DNA from: Certhia americana
Lineage: Eukaryota > Chordata > Aves > Passeriformes > Certhiidae
Assembly: GCA_018697195.1 (NCBI GenBank)
Contig: JAGMWU010000028.1
Location: 5,580,405 to 5,644,404 of the forward strand
Direction: 5' to 3'
Length of the DNA stretch: 64,000 nt
A model generated the notes under the pieces. It had not been told where the DNA came from. It ran no database searches and saw only the letters and a program-made list of their open reading frames with translations. How positions within the stretch are numbered: position 1 is the stretch's first letter; the number at the start of each line of letters is the position of its first letter. Shown here piece after piece: positions 41,735 through 54,000 of the stretch. Position numbers and translations under genes: made by a program.

Positions 41735-42190
41735 TGGAAAATTCACGGGCTGGGATAAAGACAGTTTAATATGGAAAGCAAAAGCCACACATGCAAACAA
41801 AGCAAAACCAGGAATTCACTCCCTGTTTCCCATGGGCATGGGCATTCAGCCATGCCATGGAGAGCAGGGTTCTGTGACATGGAACAGTGACTTGGAAGAC
41901 AAACACCATCACTCCAAACGTCCCTCCCCCTCCTTCCTTCTGGCCCCCACTTTGTGTACTGAGTGTGATGTCCTGTGGTCTGGAACATGCCTTTGATCAC
42001 CTTGAGTCACCTGTCCCAGTTGTGTCTCCTCCCAGCTTTCCATGCACCCACAGCCCCCTTGCCAGCCTGGCAGTATGAAAAGCAGAAAAGGCCTTGGCTT
42101 TGTGTGACCACTGCTCAGCAATAACAAAAACATCTCCATTATCATCCCTACATTCAGCACAAATCCAAAATACAGCCCCATGGGAAGGGA
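41735..42190 (-). mobile_element. avian ERV LTR, antisense
   Basis: Antisense features of an LTR family common in bird genomes: GGGATAAAGACAGTTTAATA, GCAAAAGCCACACATGCAAA, GAAGACAAACACCATCACTC, AAGCAGAAAAGGCCTTGGCT, GTGACCACTGCTCAGCAATA and GCACAAATCCAAAATACAGC in the expected order. Appears nearly full length and without internal retroviral genes, so it is probably a solo LTR. Confidence 0.8.
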
Positions 42191-42194
42191 ATTA

Positions 42195-43265
42195 CCTCAG
42201 CCAATGCAGCAGAGTGACTTTTTACTATTTCTTCATCAGAGAGACTCCTGCTGCTCAGCTGTTCCAGATCTTCTCAGCTTTATGTCTTTGAGAACCATTG
42301 TTTCTTTTTAATTTTTTCTTTCAAGATTTTTCTTATGCTTATTTTCTAGAGCTTTTTGATGCATACAGTAGGAAAAGGAAAACTAATGTCAAAAGCAGCC
42401 ACCTTGAGGTAGTGACCAATCAAGTTAATGTCCAGTAATCTGCTATGGTTTGTAATGTGCAGTTCATGTAAACAAAAACATAACAAACCAAGTTTCTTTT
42501 TATCATATGTAGTTTATTGTTCAGAAATATTTTACAAGAGATAGGGGGAATATGAATTGAGAACATAAAGTTGGGTACTCCTTCACCTCCTTCACAGGAG
42601 GACATTCAAGGATGTTTTTCATGGTTGATTCTTAACTCATTGCCATTTCCAGTAAATTCTTTTTATCTCAACCTGGGACTGGAGAGGGTGAGGGGAGCAG
42701 CTTGTAGTCTTTTTGATTTTATTCCTAAACTATGATGGGGGATGCAGCCAAGACAGCTGACCCCTGCTGACCACGGCATATCCCAGATCATATGTAGTGT
42801 CCTGCTGAAGAATAAACCTGAAGGAAGGAGAAGGAAGGAGTGGAACATTTGGAGTGATGTGTTTGTCTTCCCGAACCACTGTTTATGTGGTGAAGCCAGG
42901 TTTCCTAGAGGTGGCTGAACATCTACCCGCTGATGGGAAGGAGTGTTACCTCTTTATTTTTCTTTTTCCTGCATGTGTGACTTTTTCTTTCCCCATTAAT
43001 CTGTATGTATCTCAACCCACAAGTTTTGTAACTGTCACCTTTCCCATCCCACTAGTGTGGGAGAGATTTGAGTGATTTATCAGACTGCTGGGATTAAACC
43101 ATGACACTCACACAAGGGAGCTACAGCCTTTGATCCATGATATTTGGGACAATATCCAGCTGAGGATTACTGGATTGTCTGTGGAAAACATATGCCCCCG
43201 CCTTGAAGGACCAGTGAAATAGGTACTGGCACCTTCCAGGAATTTGTTTTGGAGTTTGGCCCACT
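42195..43265. other. upstream region of lysozyme, no gene seen
   Basis: AT-rich, no recognised repeat or exon. Could hold distal regulatory elements of the lysozyme gene; none is identifiable by eye. Confidence 0.5.
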
Positions 43266-43270
43266 TCCTT

Positions 43271-44870
<1,600 letters not shown>

Positions 44871-45027
44871 ATTGCTCCACAGGTGTTGATTAGAGAAGAG
44901 GCCAGGGAAATGGATGGGTGTGGGGAATTAAAAGCAGTATATTATTATAGAGTGGGTACTGGCTAGTGCTAACTCTGGAGGCCTTCACACTGCTGCAATG
45001 CAAACAGAGGATTTACAGCTGTAGCTT

Positions 45028-45033
45028 AATAAA
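45028..45033 (+). terminator. lysozyme poly(A) signal AATAAA
   Basis: AATAAA 158 bp after the lysozyme stop, giving a 3' UTR of about 175-185 nt. Confidence 0.8.
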
Positions 45034-45039
45034 AACAAG

Positions 45040-46475
45040 GCTTGGCAACAGGCTGGAATTTCAGCCTTGATTTACTTAAATAATCCTGAGTCAAGATTTT
45101 GTTGCCTTGACTAACAGGGTTTAGTAACATTTAGGGTTTCTGTCTCTTTTTGCATCTCTCTCTGTTCTCCTTCACCCCTCCCTTCCTCGTCTCCTCCCTC
45201 CCCTTTATTTTTTTGCCCAGTCTTGTTGGGATGTCTGTAGCGAGAAAATACAAAAATTAATGAACATTGTATAAGACATGCAGAATTATGTTGCCTTATG
45301 ACTAGGACAGTCACTGATGGAGGTGGAGAGTACAGACCACTGACAGAGAGAGGAAACTATGCTGAAACATGACATTGCTCCTTAAATTTATCTGAGCATC
45401 TGCTCCTGGCTGGTGTGAGGGATAGGGAACTGAAACATATGAGCATCCAGCCTGAGTGAATACAGCGTTTCTTATCATTCTGTGAGGAAGCCAAACACAG
45501 CCTGGAATGCCCACAGCATCTCTGTGAGGAAACTATGAGTTGGAAAGGCTATTAGGAAAGGGAAATGTTTTGCTGTTTAGTTTACAAGTCTTTTTTCCAA
45601 ACGAAAACTGAATTCAGAAACAGTGCATGAATGGAAGGTGATAACACTGAAAAAACCACGTTTGCTTCTTCCTCTGGTTTCTGCTGCTGCTAGGGGAGCA
45701 GTGACTTCTTTGGTGCTTATGCAATAAAGGGATGCTTAAAATTCTGTCTCGTGTGAATGCATAAAACAACCACTAAAGGCGTGCTTGTTTAGATGGTTGC
45801 ATCTTAAAAAAAAAAAAAACCTCAAAGTAAGCCTTGCCAGAAATTCCTCAGTCCCTTTTCCCTTCTTTCCTAGTGTTGGAGGTTAGGATTTTTCCTTTTT
45901 ATTTCCTTTCTCTCATGGAATTTTTCTCCCATTTGTTGCCTAAGAGATGGCATGTCCTGGGGTAACTCTCAGACAGAGACACAGATATTCAAGAGTGACA
46001 AAAAATGTGGACGAAGTGTCCAGGGAAGAGGGAAGGGGTGCAGTTTGCTACAGTCCCTTACTGGGGGGTTTCTCTTGGGAAGGGCAGGGATACTGTCAGA
46101 TTTCAGCTGGGATCAGGAGTGAAGCTCAGCTCAATTGCGCTCCCGTTCTCTCAGGATCAGGATGGAGGCAGGTGGGGTTTTGGTGCTGAGGTTTTGATGC
46201 TCAGAGTATTTTCTGCCACTCTGGAGATTTTGTCCTGCACTGCTTTCCTTATTGTGGGTGAGCCTTTGCTCACAACAACCGGCACCTTTCCAGCAACCAG
46301 CTTCGCTGGGAAGGGGACCCTGGAGCATCTCCCGGCATCATAAGCACTGTCAGCCGTTGCCCAGCCCCGCTGTTATCTGCCCTTTCCGTGGGTTTTTCCG
46401 CTACACTTTAACCCAGCATCCCCTGCCTGCCGGGACACCCCACGGCTCTGCTATATTTTGTTTGCCACCCTGGGT
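45040..46475. other. no gene seen
   Basis: Pyrimidine tract at 45165-45205 and a poly-A run at 45807-45820. No recognised exon or repeat. Confidence 0.55.
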
Positions 46476-46479
46476 GTGC

Positions 46480-46760
46480 CCGCCTCTGCCGTTCCAGCCG
46501 CTGCTCCGAGGTTCCTGTCACAGCCCATCTCGCCATCCGGAGGGGCACCGGGCCCACCTGCGCCATGGGTTTGTAAAGGGAGCCCCTTCTCCCTCCCTGC
46601 CGCCGTCCCGCCCGCCATTACCGCCTGAGGGAGACGCGGCCACAGCGCCCCCTGGCGGCACGGGGAATCCTCGCCCCGCCCTGCCCGGCCCGGAGCCAGC
46701 AGCGCCCCTGGCGGCCATGGCGGGAACTGCAGCGAGCGGGAAAGTGCCGGGAGAGGCCGG
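46480..46760 (+). promoter_or_regulatory. CpG-rich stretch with a well-placed ATG, orphan
   Basis: CpG-dense sequence ending at an ATG with a strong Kozak context (GCGGCCATGG at about 46712-46721) that opens MAGTAASGKVPG before running straight into a minisatellite. It could be a first exon plus the start of an intron, but no donor or downstream exon is evident and no family is recognised. Confidence 0.4.
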
Positions 46761-47205
46761 GACTGGGTCAGTGGTGCTGGGACTGGGTCAGTGGTGCTGG
46801 GACACTGGGTCAGTGGTGCTGGGACACTGGGTCAGTGGTTCTGGGACACTGGGTCAGTGGTGCTGGGACTGGGTCAGTGGTGCTGGGACACTGGGTCAGT
46901 GGTGCTGGGACTGGGGCAGTGGTGCGGGGAGACTGGGTCAGTGGTGCGGGGACACTGGGTCAGTGGTGCTGGGACACTGGGTCAGTGGTGCTGGGACACT
47001 GGGTCAGTGGTGCTGGGACACTGGGTCATTGGTGCTGGGACCTGGTTCAGTGTGTGCTGGGACACTGGTCAGTGGTGGATGGACCTTGGGTCATGTGTGC
47101 TGGGGACCTGGTCGTGTGTCTGGGACTGGGTCAGTGGTTCTNNNNNNNNNNNNNNNNNNGGTCAGTGGTTCTGGGACACTGGGTCAGTGGTGCTGGGACA
47201 CTGGG
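46757..47205. repeat. 20/22-bp minisatellite with an assembly gap
   Basis: Tandem units TGGGTCAGTGGTGCTGGGAC with or without an inserted AC (20 or 22 bp), about 20 copies, more diverged at 47030-47120. It contains the N run at 47142-47159. The long open frame 46252-47241 is repeat-driven and passes through the gap. Confidence 0.93.
47142..47159. other. assembly gap (18 N)
   Basis: Only unresolved bases in the window. The bases on both sides are the same repeat segment (GTCAGTGGTTCT), so the true copy number is unknown. Confidence 0.99.
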
Positions 47206-47329
47206 TTTCTGGTTCTGTTTGTTGCTGCTGCTGGCATTTAGCAAGTGTAAACCCATACCAGGACTGAATCAGAAGGGGTAATTACCTCATCACCTTTGCT
47301 TCTAATTGGGCATTCTAATCAATTATGCT

Positions 47330-47640
47330 AATATGCTAAACTTATAAGACAGTGTTCAGCCCGTGGGGGGTGAGATTTTGTGGACATTTTTCCATATCTG
47401 CTCCTGGAGGCCTCCAGTAAAGACCGGCTTTTATATTACCTCCTAGACTAACTAATGTTATCTCAAAAGTGTGTGTTGTTTCATTTATCGTTTCTTAAAG
47501 CATCACCTTGACTGCACCTTGGCAAAGTGTCCCTGACTGTACCCGGAGCATGGTAAAGGTGGGAATGATTCTGACTGTGACAGGAGTCCCCCGTGACCAA
47601 CCAAGGTGGAGGACAACGTGTAATAGTTATTCCTGTTGGC
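47330..47640 (+). mobile_element. possible LTR 3' part
   Basis: TGGAGGCCTCCAGTAAAGACC followed by TTATATTACCTCCTAGACTA and a T-rich tail looks like an LTR R-U5 region; GGAGTCCCCCGTGACCAACC follows. Family not identified. Confidence 0.35.
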
Positions 47641-47749
47641 CTTGGTAAATCATTTACCTGAGTTCTATACTTGAGTACAATGCTACCATTGTTCCCAACC
47701 TGGATTACGGCCAGGATGGAAACTTGGAATTGATAGGAAAGATGAGGTA

Positions 47750-48010
47750 GGAAATTAATTTAGGCATTACTTTATTCTGGCCAGGATGTGCAACAGAGAT
47801 AATTTCATCCACACATGCCCAGGTTGTGCAGTGAAATTCGTTCTGTCACGCATGCCTCTTTACAAGACTTTCCACATATTTATACTTACAAAGCCTCAAA
47901 GAAATTCTCATTCATTGGTCTTAAATTACACAATTCTTAGTATTTGATATCCTATTGGTTATTTGCCTTCAGTACTAATTTGGTCGTCATTCTTTTGTTC
48001 CCTTGCCAAT
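47750..48010 (-). mobile_element. LTR-like repeat, copy right of the lysozyme gene
   Basis: Same element and orientation as 40690-41000 (see there). Clearly diverged by substitutions and small indels, so the two copies are not recent. Confidence 0.7.
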
Positions 48011-48014
48011 CCCC

Positions 48015-48815
48015 CACCCCCAACACTCCTCAAGGTGAGTCGCTAAGGGATATGACATATTTCAATGAACCTGAGGGGAATTTTTGGCAGATTCCTCTGC
48101 ACAGAACAGTACAGAAGTACACATCTCTGAATGTGTGTGAATTGATTATGCTGTGAATGCTTTTATCGTGAGTCTGTTATTAAGTCACTGCTAAAATGTA
48201 GCAAATGCTACTGAATGTTTGATTGTTAAATTAGTCCATGATTGAGTGCTGTGAAACCCTTTTGCACCCTTATCTTTTTGCACCCTGACCCTTTTGCATC
48301 CTCGGTCTCCATGTAAATCATCCTAAATGGATTCCAGACTGTTTTTCCTATGTGTACTTCAGCCATGTAGTCAGTAACAGTGTGAACATCGTAATCGAAC
48401 TCCCTTCAGTTGCACTTTCACAAATTCATATTAAAATCTGCTTTTGCCAGTACCTTTGAGTGCCTAAACCATTCACTGGTGACACCAGCAGTCACACAGG
48501 TGTGTGCAGGTACAGGCACATGGACAAGCCCATATGTGTGTCTGAGAGATGTCACAGAGATGAAGGCGCAGCCCTCACAGGAACACCACCAGCACCAAAA
48601 CCTCATCCTGCTCCCCTCTGGCTAGTCAGTCCCTCAGTTCCTGAGGGAAAAGCACACACACAGACACATCCCCACGGGCATACAGGTCCATGCACACAGA
48701 CGTGCAGAGCCGTGAGCTCACACGGTGTGCAGAAGCCAGCTCAGCTCCTCTGCCTGCCCGGCAGCTCTCCCAGCATTTCTCCAGTTGCGGACAAGCATCA
48801 GCACTCGCTGTCTCC
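48015..48815. other. no gene seen
   Basis: Contains a threefold CTTTTTGCACCCT-like motif at 48258-48300 and CACACACAGACACA near 48652. No recognised exon. Confidence 0.5.
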
Positions 48816-48819
48816 CCGC

Positions 48820-49480
48820 CACGTCCCTCCCAAAGGCTGCCCGAGGTCCCGCTCCGCTCCCGGGACGGACCCGCCCGACACGGCAGCAGCTCCGGGACCG
48901 AGTGCGGGCCGGCAGCGGGGCGGGAGTGTGGCGGGAGCGGCGGCGGGAGCGGCGGCGGGCGAGCGGCACAGCGGGACGGAGAGCGGCGTACGGCAGGTTT
49001 TGGCTCGGCTCGGCTCGGCTCGGTTCGGCTCGGCTCGGCTCGGCACGAGATGGAGCTGCCGGAGTCAGACCCCCATCACAGCCCGTGTCCCTTTGGGACC
49101 CTTCCTAAGGCCGTGCCAGTGCGGCGATGGAGCGGGAGAGGGACATGCAGGCCCTGGAGCTGTGCGAGGAAGAGGAGGATGGCTGTGAAGAGATCTCACG
49201 AGGAAGGAGTCTCTCGCTGCCGAGCAGCGGCTCCGTCGGGCAGGGCTGTACCGGCTGTGCTGGAGCCGTGCCGCTCCGCCTTCGGTCGGGTTCCGTGCCC
49301 GGTGCCAACAGCTCCGGCCGGGCGAGGGGCGGCTCACGGCTGTGCGAGCCCGGAGAGGCTGCGGGCATCCCCTCCACAGCCCCGGCCGCCCTCCTCCGCG
49401 AGTTCCCTGCGTCCCCGGCAGATGCTGGTCCTGGAGATCCCCGCTAGATGGGCCCCGCGGCCTTGCGGTCCCTGGACAGG
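48820..49480 (+). promoter_or_regulatory. CpG island, orphan promoter or first exon
   Basis: CpG-dense throughout with GGCGGGAGCGGCGGC runs. After the GGCTC repeat, an ATG at 49127 opens a short acidic sequence (MERERDMQALELCEEEED) that could be an N-terminus, but no family is recognised. All long frames in this GC-rich stretch may be compositional. It is 1.6 kb upstream of CACNA1S and could be the promoter of an unplaced neighbour. Confidence 0.5.
49002..49044. repeat. GGCTC pentanucleotide microsatellite
   Basis: About eight to nine GGCTC units with one GGTTC variant, inside the CpG island. Nearly pure. Confidence 0.92.
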
Positions 49481-49649
49481 TTCTTCTGCCCCGGCAGCAG
49501 AGGGATTATGGCTCCTGGGTTGCGTTTAGGGTTTAGCGGAAAAATGACGGCTGAGTGAGAGGAGGGATCTGCTGGACCCCGCAGCAGAAACGATTTGACA
49601 CTGATTTGCACAACAGAGTGCTGTAGAAGGGGGCAGATTGCTAATTTTA

Positions 49650-49745
49650 CCCTAGTGGAAGGTGCCCTTGGCCATGGCAGGAGTGTTGGGATGAAATAAT
49701 CTATAAGGTTCCTTCTAACCCAAGCCATTCCGTGATTCTATGAAC
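49650..49745 (+). mobile_element. CR1 LINE 3' tip
   Basis: GCCATGGCAGGAGTGTTGGG, then GGTTCCTTCTAACCCAAGCC and CCGTGATTCTATGAAC. Confidence 0.85.
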
Positions 49746-49749
49746 CCCT

Positions 49750-50895
49750 TTACAACTGAGGGCATCCTCCTCTAAAGTACATCAAAACTGGCTGGAGCAG
49801 CTGCAGGAGTTGCTCTCCCTGCCATGGGGTCCCTGATCACTCCTTTCTGGTCCCCAGCACAGCTGGCTGCACGCCTGGCAAGCATTTCCCTGCCTGGTTG
49901 AATGAGCCCACAAAGCCAAGGAGGGGAAGCTGTGAGCAAGGCAGCACAGTACCGTGGATGGAGCAGCACCCTGGGATGCCCGAGGTGGAGTGGGACACAG
50001 CTGGGCAGTCACATCAGCCATAACATCTGTAGAACAGGGATACCATTTGCTTGGGAAATTACTACAAGGAATTAGATTGCTGCAGTTAGTTTGCTGACAG
50101 TCTAGAAAACTCAGGAGAACCTCAATGAATAACACTTCTGGTGCCTCAGTCCCCTGCTGTGGAAGGTGCTGATAACCTGCCTCTTCCCTTACATCTGTTC
50201 AGGGGTTACCATACCATTCATCCAGTCAGGCTTTCCCAAGCCCAGCAGGGCTTGGCAGGACACAATCTAGCCTAGGTTTGTTGTGTTCCTGCGTCCCCAG
50301 ACATCCTCCATACCCTGCATGCAGGACTTACCTCCATAAGGCTGAGCAAGTGGTTGTTTAAGTGACAGATGGGCTTCCTCTGTGCCACCAGAAAAGCAAG
50401 CCTGGGTCCTTTGTGGACTCACCATGATTCCCTGGAGCTGTGAGAATGGGTCTTCAGCTAGTAAAATGGACCCAGCCTTGAAGACCCTAGAGCCCCAGTA
50501 TCACCTGGTCCAGGGCACAGGTGAGCAGTGTGCCCCATCTGCAGGTGAAATCCTGCAGAGAAGGGGCTGATGGGATGAAGGGTGAAACTGTCCTTGGGAA
50601 CTGGCCAGAGCTGGCTTCTCCACCTCACCCTACATGATGTGATTCAACAAATGCTCATTGCCCCAGGTAGCCCCGCTGCTTCCCAGTGCAGGTGGGGAAG
50701 CTGGGGACAGAGCTGCCCTGGGCCACAGGCACTTCTCTGTCAGAGACAGTGCCTGGCCCGGGCAGCCTGGCCCACCCCCAGCCCAGCCAGTGGCACGCCA
50801 AGAACTCGCCCAACTCCCCATGTGCTGGGTAAAGAGGGAACAGCTGCAGGGGCCCTTCTGCTGCCTCAGGAGCTGGGACTGCACCCAGAGTCAGG
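49750..50895. other. upstream region of CACNA1S, no gene seen
   Basis: No recognised repeat or exon. Contains an E-box CAGCTG at 50841-50846. Short overlapping frames around 50580-51118 are not supported. Confidence 0.5.
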
Positions 50896-50902
50896 CCGGG
50901 AT

Positions 50903-50912
50903 CTAAATTTAA
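50903..50912 (+). promoter_or_regulatory. CACNA1S: MEF2-type site upstream of CACNA1S
   Basis: CTAAATTTAA fits the MEF2 consensus (YTA, four A/T, TAR) exactly, 176 bp before the start codon. E-boxes CAGCTG at 50841-50846 and 51013-51018 flank it. MEF2 plus MyoD-type E-boxes is the usual skeletal-muscle promoter pairing and fits a Cav1.1 gene. Binding is inferred from sequence only. Confidence 0.55.
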
Positions 50913-51087
50913 ACTCATGCTTTGTGTGTTTGTACATGCGAGTGCAGGCTCCAGCCCCCACTCCCCACCACCTCCCCTGCTGCACAGAGGAGACAGAGAC
51001 CCAGAGGAGCTCCAGCTGGCTGGGACCTGGGGAAGGGGGGCTCAACTGCAGGGCAGGAGGGGAAGAGACACCTAGGGGAGTAACACC

Positions 51088-54000
51088 ATGGAGCCCGCTT
51101 CTCCCCAGGGTGATGTGAAGAAGAGGCAACAGAAGGACAAGTCCAAGAAGCCGGTACCACCAATAGCTCCTCGTCCACCCAGGGCTCTGTTCTGCTTAAC
51201 CCTGGAAAACCCTCTGCGGAAGGCGTGCATCAGCATCGTGGAGTGGAAGTATCCTGTGGCTGCAGGGGCTGGGGAGCAGTGTGTGTGTGTGTGCCTGTGA
51301 GCATGGCAGGGGTGCTGGGGGCACGAGAGCTGTCTCAGGTTTGTGCTGTCTCATCAGGCCTGTAAAAGGCAGTGAGGCACTCAGGGAGCCCTGGTAGGAT
51401 GCACTGGCAAAGGCAATAACTGTGCCAGCTGGGACATGAAGAGACTGGTGGGGAAAGCTGGGGCTGAGGGGTGGGCAATGGGGCCTTTGGTGGGGTGGGA
51501 CAGGGACAGGCAGGGACAGCCTGGGGGCAAGGGACGTGTGGAGTGAATGTGTTGGGTGTGTTGTGTGCTGGAGAGAAATGGGGGACAGACTGTTGAGAGG
51601 GGAGGGGGTTTGGTGTGTCAGGAGGGGGCACAGTGCCTGTGCTGGGGTGGGGATGGGTTCAGGCTGGGGACAATGTGATACTCTGGAGAGAGAGGTTTGG
51701 GGGTGGGCAGCAAGGCCATAGTGACTTGCTTGGGATGGCTCTTTGTGTGTATCACCATTTGCCTGATCCCACAGCTGTGCTCTGCCCTGGTGAGGGGCCA
51801 CCCCAAATCCTTGCTGACACCATTGTCCTCTCAGCTCCCTTTCCCATCCCTCCCTGGTACTGCTGTCATGGGTGAAGGCTTTTTGAGAGTGATACTGTCC
51901 AGAGGGATAGTCTTTCTTTGTGCCGTTGGCTTAGTGTTGTAGTTTGGATATTGCTTTTTGACCTTTTCACTGGGACATTGTAGCTCAGAAATACCAAAAT
52001 GTCATGTATCTGCCATGCATCCAGGAACTATCACTTTGTTCACCTATATTTGATGTAAAGAAAAAGAGTGGGAAATGAAATATTTCACTTGATTTCAGCA
52101 AAACGTTTGGGCTGTAGCAAAAATGATGGACTGGGGAACAGAATCAAGTTCTTCCACCACAACTTTTCTCATTTCAGTTGCTGAACCTTACCTGTGTGTT
52201 CCTGGCCTTGGCAGGATGATACCACCCCTGGCCAGGCTTTACTCTAGGAGGTGGCTTGGTCACCTTAGGCTGTCTGTGTTGCTCTGGGGATACCAAAACC
52301 ATGCCCAGAGATGCTGCTTTGTCCAAAGCCCAGGGAGCCTGTTGGCAGGCATGAGGGCATGCTCACACCTCTGGTGGTGCTGGAGTTTGAGAACTCATTA
52401 CTGCAAGGGGACTTTCTGTCCTCCAGTGAGTGGGAGCAGGGCCAAAACTGGGGAGTTCTCATTTTCTGTGTCTCTGGTGAGAGAAATGATGGTTCTATGG
52501 GCACATAGAAGGGAACTGTGCCTGTGTCTTAAATGGGTTCTGAGTAAGGAAGAAGCTTGTGTGTATGCCTCAGTAGCAGGGGAAGAGCTGGAAATAGGAT
52601 TTACATCTTGCAGTATGCTCAAACACATTCTTCCTGCTGGGCCAGCACATGCCAGAGCAAGTGCATAGCACAGGGAGGGTCTTCCCTACATCAGTGCTCT
52701 GGAAGGGGACAAGTGGGTGCCCCACCAGGAAGGTGGCATGTGCAGGTGGTTCTGACCTGTGCAGGATGAATGATCCAGGGAATCAGGTTTCTCCAGTGCC
52801 TGCTGTATTTATACCCAGATGCACCTGGCTGCCCTCACTCAGGGATCAGGATATGCGAGGCGTGACAGGCTCGGGTCGTTCCAGTTTCTTTGGGTTATTA
52901 TGGTCTGCAGGGACATGCAGGCTGCCAAGGGGAGATTAGCTGTGACCCTTTCTGTGGGGTACCTGGGCTGTAGGTTCTGTGTGGCAGTACATATTCCTGT
53001 TCCTTGGGCCCGTCACTGCTGTACAGCTGCTGCTGTCGGAGCACAAAGCTGAGCCTCAGGAGTGGGCCAGGGTCTTTTTCAAGCAGGTGAAGAATGGGGA
53101 CCATTACTCCAGTCAGCCCAGGTGGGTGAAAGGCTGACTTGAGGCAGAGGGCATTTTGTGCTGAAATTTATTCACATCTCAAAAAACATGTCCATTAGAA
53201 TAAGGGAATCTGAATGTTCTGCAGCTTGCTGGGTGTTGTGTGCAAGACAGTTAGTCCAACAGCCTGATAGTTGTTGGGACATGTCTCGCTTTGTGACACC
53301 ACCCTGGTATTTCAGGTGATTTTGTAGCCAGGAGAACTTCAAAGTGGGTGAGGATTTTGGGGACCCTGGAGGACCACACAGCTGCAAGATACAGAGGCCT
53401 AATTCCTGCTGCAAGGCAGATGTGGGGACGCTTGGATGCTGTGTGGTGGGAGTGTGCTGGACAGAAAGAAGTTAGATTGCAAGACAAGGAGATGAGGGGG
53501 ATGCTGAGGCTCTGTGTCAGTGGCAGGAGACAGAGACACTGTTCCCAGTTATCTACATGTCTGTTTTTTTGTTCAATCTGTCCCACTGCATTTCACCCTC
53601 ATAACTGTGCCAGACTCACAGAATCACAGGCAGCAAGTGGATTCCAGCTCCAGTTACAGGAGCTCCACTCGAGGTCACCCTTCAAGGAGGGCTTGTCTTA
53701 CCCTGTCCAAGCAGGCAGGGAAGCCTCCAACCCCTGGGCTCTGCTTCATTACCTGGCCACAAAGGGCAGCAGCTTTTCCAGCTGACTTCAGTTTTTAAAG
53801 TGTCATCAGGCTGATGGATAGAAAGGTTCAGAAAAGGGAAAAAAGCCTATGAGGAGGCCAGGACACGTGACAGCACTCAGCCAGCACTGGGGCTGGTGTG
53901 GATAGCATGCTCCCCAGGTGCCTCTTGCTCTGTAGTACTGGGCTGGACAGTGGTGTGGCCACCAGAGCCCAAGGCAGCCCTCAAGGGAGAATGCTGGGGG

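Noticed and set aside
46252..47281. 329-codon + frame with overlapping 158- and 148-codon frames
   Set aside because: Spans the minisatellite and the N run; the repeat keeps all three frames open.
48460..49529. 242- and 279-codon + frames in the CpG island
   Set aside because: Compositional: stop codons are rare in GC-rich DNA. No domain or splice pattern.
51196..51801. 201-codon minus-strand frame in CACNA1S intron 1
   Set aside because: Antisense to a certain gene, Pro/His/Ser-rich, no family; its right end overlaps G-rich low-complexity sequence.
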